Of a DNA stretch of 64,000 bases, positions 42,029-49,238 are shown piece by piece. Source of the DNA: Bin87 sp963665395 (GTDB lineage: Bacteria; Chloroflexota; Dehalococcoidia; Lucifugimonadales; UBA3495). The notes beneath the pieces were generated by a model that did no database searches, had not been told where the DNA came from, and saw only the letters and a program-made list of their open reading frames with translations. The stretch spans positions 1,178,001 through 1,242,000 of the forward strand of contig OY762251.1 in NCBI GenBank assembly GCA_963665395.2. The letters run 5' to 3'. Position numbers and translations under genes: made by a program. Within the stretch, counting starts at the first letter, position 1. Every line of letters begins with the position of its first letter.

Positions 42029-42673
42029 ATGACGACGCCCGGCATGGGGCCTTTTAGCCACTTACTGGTCGTGGAAGGCGCCAGTGATCTGCACGCCGTT
42101 TTTCATCTTTGCCGGACGGCCAGTCCGGGATTGGAAGCTATCTTTGAACGACTTGCCGCCAGCGGGTTTCAAGGCGTGTTAGGCACCGTGCCAATTAACG
42201 TCAACCAGGAAGGTATGCTCGCGGTGGGGTTCATCGTGGATGCCGACAATGCTCCTGAAGAACATTGGCGCCAAGTCGTAAATGAAATCGCAGAGGCCAA
42301 CAGCGACATTCGGTTGCCACAGGCCCCTGATCCCAACGGCACCATCATCCCCGAAAACCCCGCCATCGGCAGCCCGCGCATCGGCATTTGGGTCATGCCC
42401 GACAATTCGGCTCCCGGCGAACTGGAAGACTTCGTGGAGCAGATGATCTCCACCGATGATCCGGTGTGGCCTCTATCCCAATGGTACATAGACGGCATAC
42501 CACTACCGCGTAAATTCGCCGACGACAAAGTCACCAAAGCTGAAGTTCATGCTTGGCTGGCCGCAAGAAGGGTTCCCGGTCTCGTGGGTTTAGCGATCCA
42601 AGCGGGCGACCTCACGGTTGATAACCCCCTCTCCCGGCGTTTCCTCAACTGGCTCACCCGCCTCTTTCGCTAA
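42029..42673 (+). CDS. DUF3226/TOPRIM-like protein
   Basis: The 214-residue protein has HLLVVEGASDLHAVFHL, VGFIVDADNAPE and IGIWVMPDNSAPGELEDFVE, which fit the TOPRIM-like fold of DUF3226 proteins: a Glu, then two acidic motifs. The partner of ATPases in such two-gene systems is a nuclease. It ends in a 4-bp overlap with the convergent MFS gene. Confidence 0.75.
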   Translation: MTTPGMGPFSHLLVVEGASDLHAVFHLCRTASPGLEAIFERLAASGFQGVLGTVPINVNQEGMLAVGFIVDADNAPEEHWRQVVNEIAEANSDIRLPQAPDPNGTIIPENPAIGSPRIGIWVMPDNSAPGELEDFVEQMISTDDPVWPLSQWYIDGIPLPRKFADDKVTKAEVHAWLAARRVPGLVGLAIQAGDLTVDNPLSRRFLNWLTRLFR

Positions 42674-44004
42674 TGCTCCTCCGGGTCGGGCATCGCGCTA
42701 TCAATCCGTTCCCCACCCCCGGCCGCCTCCCGCCCCGGCCGCGTCGCCGTCAGCATCAGCAGCGATACCACCGCCAGGTTGATGCCGAAGGCCAGGAACG
42801 TCCCCTCGTAGCTGCCCACCCGGTCCACCGCCATTCCCGCCACCACCGGCCCCAGCGCCTGTCCGCCCACCTGCGCCGCCAGGCCCCACGATCTTATGGC
42901 TCCCATGTGCAGCCGCCCGAAGTAGTCGGCCCAGATGAGCCGGGCGATGATGTGCAGGCCGCCCACGCCGAACCCCAGGATGAACGCCCCCAGCGCTCCC
43001 ATCGCGATTTCGCTGGCGAAGGCCGTGGTAATCGCGCCGGCGGCCACCACCAGCCCCGACGCCGGCATCACCAGCCGCGCCGCGAAACGCTGCGACAATG
43101 CCGACCAGAAGATGCTGGCCGGAACTTGGGATATGGCGAAGGTGCTGGCCGTCCACACCGCCACCGACGGCGCCACTCCCTGGTCAACAAAGTGCGGCAC
43201 CTGGTGCAGCGACACCCCCGCCTGCACGATGAAGCCGGAGAAGGCGAACAATATCAACAACCAGAAGGCCCGTGTTCGCATCGCCTGGCGCGGCGTGAAG
43301 TTGATTTCGTCGGCTGCGTTCTGGGGCCGCTGCCCGGACGCCGCCGACCGTCCGCTGGCCGCGTCTCTGGCGCCGCCGTCGGGTTCCAAGCCCAGGTCTT
43401 CGGGCCGCCGCGCCATCAGCAGCATCGCCGGCAGGACGCCCACGGCCACGGTCCAGATGCCCAGCGCGTACCACGCCGTTTCCCAGTTCCAGGCGCCGAT
43501 GATGACCTGGGACACCAACGGCATCACCGCCAACCCTGAACCCTGGGAGACGTGGTTCAGGGCCAGCGCGAAGGGCCGCCGGCGGATGAACCAGTTGCTC
43601 ACCGCCACCGACGTGCCCAGTTCCAGCGGGCTGGCGAAGGTCGCCCGGCCCGGCACGTACACCAGGTAGAACATCCAGATCTGGCTGACCGCGCCCAACG
43701 CCACCGCGCACAGCCCGGCAATGCCCGACGATATGCCCACCACCATGCCGGCGCCGTAGCGATCCAGCACCGGCCCCACCAGCGGCGCGGCCACCACCGC
43801 CAAGACTCCCCCCAAACTCACCGCTCCGGCCACCTGCGCCCGCGTCCACCCGAACTGCTCCGACATCGGCACCACAAACACCGTCAACACCGCCACCGAC
43901 ATCAGCGGCCGCGACGAGTAGGACACAATCCCGGACAGCCCCAGGATGACCCACCCGTAGTAGAAGGGAGCGGCCCGCGCCGCGCGGATTTGCAGCGCGC
44001 GCAT
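42670..44004 (-). CDS. MFS transporter
   Basis: This 444-residue membrane protein has twelve predicted helices, with GPVLDRYGAGMVVGISSGIA (motif A-like, loop 2-3) and a central hydrophilic loop of about 45 residues. It resembles monocarboxylate/oxalate-formate type members of the major facilitator superfamily. The substrate is unknown. It is convergent with the TOPRIM-like gene. Confidence 0.85.
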   Translation of the reverse strand: MRALQIRAARAAPFYYGWVILGLSGIVSYSSRPLMSVAVLTVFVVPMSEQFGWTRAQVAGAVSLGGVLAVVAAPLVGPVLDRYGAGMVVGISSGIAGLCAVALGAVSQIWMFYLVYVPGRATFASPLELGTSVAVSNWFIRRRPFALALNHVSQGSGLAVMPLVSQVIIGAWNWETAWYALGIWTVAVGVLPAMLLMARRPEDLGLEPDGGARDAASGRSAASGQRPQNAADEINFTPRQAMRTRAFWLLILFAFSGFIVQAGVSLHQVPHFVDQGVAPSVAVWTASTFAISQVPASIFWSALSQRFAARLVMPASGLVVAAGAITTAFASEIAMGALGAFILGFGVGGLHIIARLIWADYFGRLHMGAIRSWGLAAQVGGQALGPVVAGMAVDRVGSYEGTFLAFGINLAVVSLLMLTATRPGREAAGGGERIDSAMPDPEEH

Positions 44005-44168
44005 CAGACGGCGCGGCGCCGGTGAGGCATGACGGCCGGTTTAAACCGGCGGCGGGATGGGGTGGATAGGGGGTTCACAAAATCGCGTCGGCCCGCTGGC
44101 CGGCGTCTCCAAACGCCGACCGGAATGCCAAGCGATTATAGCAGGCGCCGCGAGCTGACATTTGACGG

Positions 44169-44333
44169 GTGGCAATCCCCAGGGTCTTTCAGTTTTCGAA
44201 AATCTCACCCCGTCGTTCCCGCGAAAGCGGGAACCCAGAACCTCCTTGCAGCATGAAACGCTGGATTCCGGCTTTCGCCGGAATGACGAAATCCCGGCGA
44301 TTTGGGAAAACCGAAAGACCCTGTGGCAATCCC
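44169..44333. mobile_element. 165-bp nested inverted-repeat element (MITE-like)
   Basis: The outer arms are GTGGCAATCCCCAGGGTCTT (44169) and, inverted, AAGACCCTGTGGCAATCCC (44315-44333), with CAGTTTTC/GAAAACC continuing them. Inside are two facing dRS3-like units (44211-44238 and 44261-44288). It lies in the 455-bp gap 44005-44460. The rest of the gap holds nothing recognisable. Confidence 0.7.
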
Positions 44334-44460
44334 GCTCTGGTATGGAGCGGCTACGCCTAAAGGCGACTTGGCGGAACCTCCCGCAACCTGCTACCGGGAA
44401 AAGAACCCTCATCCGGCGCCCGCCCCGCCCCGCGCCGGGCAAGGCGCTCGCTCCAGTGCG

Positions 44461-47400
44461 CTACGCATTCCGGCGCAGCAATCGCCACGCGACGAAGGCG
44501 ACGGCGGCCAGGGCCAGCAGCAACGCCACCAGTCCCCAAGGCCAGAACAGACCCGCCAGCGGCTGCGAACCGACGGGGGTGGATTGCGCCGGGGCGGGCG
44601 GCGCCGTCGGCGCCGGGGGAGCCGGCGTTTCACTCCTCGCCAGGGATACCGGCGCTGGCGTCGGGGTCGGTGTCGGCACGGGCGCCGGCGTGGCGGCCGG
44701 CATCGCCGTGGGGACTGGCTCCGACGTCGCGGTGGGTGGCGGCATTGGAGCGGCGGTCGCAATAGGCGCTGGCGTTGGGGTTGGCACAGGGGCCGGCGGC
44801 GCCGTCGCCGTGGGCATAGGGGATGGCGGCACCGTGGGCATAGGGGATGGCGGCACCGTGGGCGTGGATGGCGGCGGCGTTGGAGCTGCGGTCGCAGTGG
44901 GCGGGAGGGTTGACTTAGGCCGAGGCGTGGGATTAACGGCGGGCGCCGCGGCAATTACAAACCTGCCGCCGCCACCACCGGACGCAGAGACGCGGCGAGT
45001 GGGCATCGGGGTTGGCGTGGCCGTGGGTGTCGGCGTGGGCGTGGGCGTCGCCGTGGGCCGGGGTGTGGGTGTCGGCGTGGGCGTGGCCGTGGGCGTAGGC
45101 ATCGGCGTGGCCGTAGGTATCGGCGTCGCGGTGGGTGTCGGCGTGGGCGTGGGCGTCGCCGTGGGCCTGGGTGTGGGTGTCGGCGTGGGCGTGGCCGTGG
45201 CCGTAGGTATCGGCGTGGCCGTGGCCGTAGGTATCGGCGTCGCGGTGGGTGTCGGTGTAAGTGTCGGCGTCGGCATCGGTGTCGGCGTAGCGGTGGGCAT
45301 GAGCGTTGGCGTCGGTGTCGCCGTGGGGTTGACGAGCGCCGGGGCAAGCGTCGGTATGGGCGTCGGCCTCGGTGTCGCGGTTGGCGTGGGTGTATGCGTC
45401 GGGGTCGGCGTAGGCGTGGGATTAGTGAGCGGCCCGGAGGGTGTCGGCGTAGGTGTCGGCGTTAGCGTTGGCGTCGGTGTAGGTGTAGGTGTGTGCGTCG
45501 GCGTAGGTGTCGGCGTTAGCGTTGGCGTCGGTGTAGGTGTGTGAGTCGGTGTCGGCGTAGGCGTAGACGTCGCCGGGGGATCAGTGAGCGGCGCGGAGGT
45601 TATAGGTGTGGGAGTCGGAGTAGGTGTAGGTGTGGCTGTCGGCGTGGGCGTCGGTGTGGCTGTCGGCGTGGGTGTAGGGGTTGGGGTTGGCGTGGGCGTG
45701 GGCGTCGCCGTGGGCCGGGGCTTGGGTGTCGGAGTGGGCGTCGGTGTCGGCGTCGGCGTGGGTTCAGTGACCGGCGCGGACTTGGCATCGGTGGTCGCCT
45801 CGACCGGAGTCGCCCAGCGCGTCCCATCGCTGTTCTTTGACGCCACCTTCACCTGGTAGGTGACGCCGGGGTTCAAGCCGGTGATGGTGGTTGATGTTCC
45901 GACGCCTTGGAAGGGGAGGACATGCCACGTGCCGGTGCCCACCTCGCCGGGCTTTCTCCGATACTCCACGCTGTAACCCGTGATGGACGGGTTGCCCGTG
46001 TTCGCGGGCGCGCTCCATGACACCTCCAGCGCCGAAGTGGGGCTGGAGGAGAGCGGCTGTACGGTGACATTGGCCGGCGGGTCAGGACCTTCTTTCACGT
46101 TGGTTACGTTGATGGTCACGGCGATGGTGTCGTCAACCGTGTTGTCGCTGCCGCCCGAGGAGTTCTTCCCGTCGGCAACGTTCACGGTGACGCTGTACGA
46201 AGTCTTGGCTTCGTAGTTGGGGATGTTCCCCGTTTTCACCCGAATCTGACCGGAAGTGATGACGATGTCGAACTTGCTTCCATCCGTGCCGGCCAAAGAG
46301 TAGGTCAGCGTGTCGCCGTCGCTGTCCGTTGCTTTGACGACCGCGCCCACGTTGCTCCCCGCCGCGGAGTTTTCGGCGACGGAGCGCGTGGTGGACGCGC
46401 CGTCGTCGAAGGCCGGCGCAGCGTTGGTGGGGGCGGCCGACGTGGTCCCTTCGCCCGAAGCCGACCAGTTGCAATCCGGCACGTCCGTGGTGTTCGCGTC
46501 GTGGTCGCATTCATCGTTTATCGCCACCACCTGCACCTGGTAGGTCGTGCTTGAGTTCAGGCTGCCAATGGTGGTACTGAGTGGGGGGTCCTTGCCGGTA
46601 AAAGCGTGCGACGTCCAGGTGTTCGGGTTCGTCGTGTTTTTGACGCGATATTGCACGTCGTAGTCGGTGATGGCCGACCCCGGGTTGGCGGGGGCGGTCC
46701 AGGAGACGCTCAATTGCGTGGTGGAGCTGGCGGTGACTGTGGGCGCGGCGGGGGCGCCGGGCGGCTCGTTCAGGTCGCTCACGCTTACGGTGACGGCTAT
46801 GGAGTCGTCAATCGTCGCGTCCGGTTGGTTGTATTTGTCCACCCCGTCCGTAGCGTTCACGGTAATGGAGTAAGTCGAGGGGTTCGTCTCGTAGCTGGGG
46901 ACATTGCTGCTGTGTGCCCAGATCAGTTTCCCCCTGGTGGAAGCGGCGTCGGAAATGCTGAACTTGCTGGCGTCGGTGCCGGTCAGGGAGTAGGTTGGTG
47001 TGTCGTTGTCGTCGTCCGTGGCCGTTACCGCAAGGCCGAAAGTAGCGCCGCTCTTCGAGTTCTCGGGTACGCTGCGGGTGGCGGTGTCGGCGCTGAAAGC
47101 GGGCGACGTGCGCGCCACCGGGCACTTGGAACCAGTGCAGTGCGAGCCATCTGATGCGGCAACGCTCATGGTGAACGCCTGCCCTCCAGGATCGACCCAA
47201 TTACCAGTGCCGCCGTTATCTCTCACCTGGACGCAGAAATAGTAGGTGCCTATATCGGCCAGGTAGTAGGGGTTGCCGTAATCTCCGCTGTTGCTTACCG
47301 CATTGTTTTCACTGTTATCCCGTATTGCGATTTGCGTTGCTGCCGTTGTGCAGAAAGTGATGCCCGGGCCCGGTTTTTGGGCCAGCAACCGCACGGGCTG

Positions 47401-47670
47401 AGCACTCGATGCCGTTCCCGTGCAGACCAGCCCCCGCCACTGAAATATATTGGCCCCATCGGTAACGTCGGTGTTATTTTCGTCGACGCAACTAATGACC
47501 GCCTCGTCGCCGTCGGCGGAAACCTCGGAGGCGGCACCGGGCGAGAACAGCAGCAGCGCGCCCACGACGAGGGCCAGGGTCAGCGCCAGCACCAGGGTCG
47601 CGCGGGGGGGGGGGGCGAAATGCCTGCTTTGGAAAGCGCCGCGGTGCGGAAGAACGTTGCGGAACAGCAT
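44461..47670 (-). CDS. Giant membrane-anchored surface protein with cadherin-like, FN3 and Thr-Pro regions
   Basis: The 1,069-residue protein has a signal-type N-terminus (LVLALTLALVVGALLLFSPGA), two cadherin-like domains (TRSVPENSKSGATFGLAVTA near 195-305; TRSVAENSAAGSNVGAVVKA near 420-535), FN3 domains after each (PGAPAAPTVTASSTTQLSVS; PDPPANVTVQPLSSSPTSAL), about 380 residues of TP-repeat stalk, and a C-terminal membrane helix ending WRLLRRNA. It looks like a cell-surface adhesin with a rigid stalk. A G12 tract (47604-47615) lies in its signal region. The ATG at 47670 follows AGGG. Confidence 0.85.
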   Translation of the reverse strand: MLFRNVLPHRGAFQSRHFAPPPRATLVLALTLALVVGALLLFSPGAASEVSADGDEAVISCVDENNTDVTDGANIFQWRGLVCTGTASSAQPVRLLAQKPGPGITFCTTAATQIAIRDNSENNAVSNSGDYGNPYYLADIGTYYFCVQVRDNGGTGNWVDPGGQAFTMSVAASDGSHCTGSKCPVARTSPAFSADTATRSVPENSKSGATFGLAVTATDDDNDTPTYSLTGTDASKFSISDAASTRGKLIWAHSSNVPSYETNPSTYSITVNATDGVDKYNQPDATIDDSIAVTVSVSDLNEPPGAPAAPTVTASSTTQLSVSWTAPANPGSAITDYDVQYRVKNTTNPNTWTSHAFTGKDPPLSTTIGSLNSSTTYQVQVVAINDECDHDANTTDVPDCNWSASGEGTTSAAPTNAAPAFDDGASTTRSVAENSAAGSNVGAVVKATDSDGDTLTYSLAGTDGSKFDIVITSGQIRVKTGNIPNYEAKTSYSVTVNVADGKNSSGGSDNTVDDTIAVTINVTNVKEGPDPPANVTVQPLSSSPTSALEVSWSAPANTGNPSITGYSVEYRRKPGEVGTGTWHVLPFQGVGTSTTITGLNPGVTYQVKVASKNSDGTRWATPVEATTDAKSAPVTEPTPTPTPTPTPTPKPRPTATPTPTPTPTPTPTPTATPTPTPTATPTPTPTPTPITSAPLTDPPATSTPTPTPTHTPTPTPTLTPTPTPTHTPTPTPTPTLTPTPTPTPSGPLTNPTPTPTPTHTPTPTATPRPTPIPTLAPALVNPTATPTPTLMPTATPTPMPTPTLTPTPTATPIPTATATPIPTATATPTPTPTPRPTATPTPTPTPTATPIPTATPMPTPTATPTPTPTPRPTATPTPTPTPTATPTPMPTRRVSASGGGGGRFVIAAAPAVNPTPRPKSTLPPTATAAPTPPPSTPTVPPSPMPTVPPSPMPTATAPPAPVPTPTPAPIATAAPMPPPTATSEPVPTAMPAATPAPVPTPTPTPAPVSLARSETPAPPAPTAPPAPAQSTPVGSQPLAGLFWPWGLVALLLALAAVAFVAWRLLRRNA
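44980..45780. repeat. Low-complexity Thr-Pro coding repeat
   Basis: Bases in this stretch alternate GTGGGCGTCGG/TGTAGGTGTCGG-type units and encode TPTPTP-rich stalk in the surface protein on the minus strand. Such tracts change length readily by slippage. Confidence 0.85.
47604..47615. other. G12 homopolymer tract in the leader of the surface protein
   Basis: Twelve G residues (C on the coding strand) encode the APPPR junction just before the hydrophobic signal core. At this length a one-base slip would close the gene. In this sequence the frame is open. Confidence 0.8.
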
Positions 47671-48136
47671 CGGTGAACAGCCCTGTCAATTCAATTGCGC
47701 CGGGAAAGTCTGCGGTAGCAATCAACGCGCCTTGCAATGATAAACCAGGGAGCGTGTTGGCACAACGATAATGCCAACCTCACTAAACCTTTTGCAAGGT
47801 GGCTACCGCTCGTTTTTATCATCTAATCATCATTTCTATAACTACAAGAATACAGAATGCCTCTGTTCAAATGCGCCCCTGGATTCCGGCCCCGTATCAA
47901 GTACGGAGTGACCCCGTATCGGGGTGCGGGGCCGGCTGTTCTTTCGCCGGAACGACGGGGGGTGTAATTTCATATGCGATAGCCCGGCGGGTTGTAACTG
48001 TTCACGTTTGACGTTCCGGTTGCGAGGCCGCTTCGCGGACCGGCGCCGGCCGCCGGCCGCCGGCCGGCCCACTGCGACAGTGGTATGATTGACTGGCGCC
48101 ACACCACCCGGCGCTCACCGTCCGACGAGGTTCACC
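47671..48136. other. Intergenic region before Uma2 gene
   Basis: The 466-bp gap contains an AT-rich 47780-47860 segment, a repeat with CCCCGTATCAAGTACGGAGT (47890) and a facing dRS3-like GCCGGAACGACGGGG (47949-47961). A GC-rich (CCGG) run at 48040-48072 and TATGAT (48082-48087) follow before Uma2. No gene is seen. Confidence 0.5.
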
Positions 48137-48895
48137 ATGACTACCGCCAAACCTGCTCAACCGCCGGCGGCTGCGCCCTTCCGTCTCCCCGACATCCCGG
48201 AGAAGCATCCCGACGACATGACCAGCTACGACAGCCTGCACCAATACGGCGCCGCCGCCAACCTCATTCAGTACCTGGGCAACCCGGACGCCACCATCGT
48301 CAGCGCCGAGCATTACATCGTGCCGGGGCCAGCCTACGTGGCCGGTGAAAGCCGCTACCCCGACCTGCTGGTGGCCTTCGACGTTGACCCCGATGCCTAC
48401 GCCGCCCGCAACGGCTACGTGGTGTCGGAGCAGGGCAAGCCGCCGGACTTTGTGCTGGAGGTGGCGTCGCGGCGCAGCGCCGCGGAGGATCCGGGGCCGA
48501 AGAAGGACTACTACGAGAGGATCGGAGTGGGCGAGCTCTGGCTGTATGACAGCGCGGGGGAGTTTTACGGGTTCATCCTGCGAGGCTACCGGCTGGTGGA
48601 GGGCCGGTACGAACCCATAGCGGTGGACGAAATCGCGCCCGGGGCGCTTCAGGGCTACAGCGCGGCGCTGAACCTGAACCTGCGCGCTGGGGACGAGTAT
48701 CTGGGGTGGCATGACCCGGCCACGGGGGAGCACGTGCCGACCCTGTGGTCAGAGATGGCCCGGGCCAACACCGCCGAGGCCCAGGTCGAAACCGCCGAGG
48801 CCCGTGCTGAAACTGCCGAGGCCCGTGCTGAAACTGCCGAGGCCCGGGCGCGGGAGCTGGAAGCCGAAATTCGCCGGCTGCGCCCGGGCGGCTAG
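48137..48895 (+). CDS. Uma2-family putative restriction endonuclease
   Basis: The 252-residue protein has the Uma2 PD-(D/E)xK core: SRYPDLLVAFDVDPDAYAAR and PPDFVLEVASRRSAAEDPGP, followed by KDYYERIGVGELWLYD. A C-terminal heptad stretch AETAEARAETAEARAETAEA, a perfect 7-residue repeat, forms a coiled coil. Substrate is unknown; many such genes occur in Chloroflexi and cyanobacteria. The ATG at 48137 follows CGACGAGG. Confidence 0.8.
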   Translation: MTTAKPAQPPAAAPFRLPDIPEKHPDDMTSYDSLHQYGAAANLIQYLGNPDATIVSAEHYIVPGPAYVAGESRYPDLLVAFDVDPDAYAARNGYVVSEQGKPPDFVLEVASRRSAAEDPGPKKDYYERIGVGELWLYDSAGEFYGFILRGYRLVEGRYEPIAVDEIAPGALQGYSAALNLNLRAGDEYLGWHDPATGEHVPTLWSEMARANTAEAQVETAEARAETAEARAETAEARARELEAEIRRLRPGG

Positions 48896-49001
48896 CAGCG
48901 GAGGAACCGCCACCCCGCGACGCAGCGCGCTTGGCCCGCGCCAGGCTGGTCCTGGCCGGGCGGCATCAGAACCAGCCGGCCCTGCGATTTCTGAACAGTT
49001 G

Positions 49002-49134
49002 GGTAGCGTTGCAATTTAGGTGGTTCAGTTTCCCAGCGGGGTATCCGAGCGGCTAAAACTGCTGCTACGCCAACGGGATTGCCACGCTACGCTCGCAATG
49101 ACAAAAACCAAACCACCTAAAACGGAACGCTACC
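49002..49134. mobile_element. 133-bp MITE, copy D, with 9-bp target duplication
   Basis: Ends match MITE A (GGTAGCGTTGCAATTTAGG; inverted CTAAAACGGAACGCTACC). The flanks carry GAACAGTTG at 48993-49001 and 49135-49143. It lies in the 343-bp gap 48896-49238, and the left flank reads CTGAACAGTTG, close to the IS66 terminal repeat. No other gene is seen in this gap. Confidence 0.85.
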
Positions 49135-49203
49135 GAACAGTTGCGACGGGTTGATTTTGAAAAGGCCCGGCGGCTGCAATTGTGGCGCGGCGTTTAAATT
49201 GGG

Positions 49204-49209
49204 TACAAT
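49204..49209 (+). promoter_or_regulatory. Possible -10 box for the methyltransferase gene
   Basis: TACAAT lies 29 bases before the ATG at 49239, and TTGTGG at 49179-49184 is a plausible -35 with a 19-base spacer. No ribosome-binding site is strong, so the box is only a candidate. Confidence 0.35.
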
Positions 49210-49238
49210 CCGCCCATACATTCACCGCGCCATGGGCC

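Noticed and set aside
44461..45600. A long plus-strand frame rich in Gly and Val opposite the Thr-Pro stalk
   Set aside because: It is the mirror of the TP-repeat coding strand; no start signal or recognisable domain supports it.
44980..45780. CRISPR-like regular spacing in the repeat region
   Set aside because: Units are short, contiguous and coding for TP repeats, without unique spacers.
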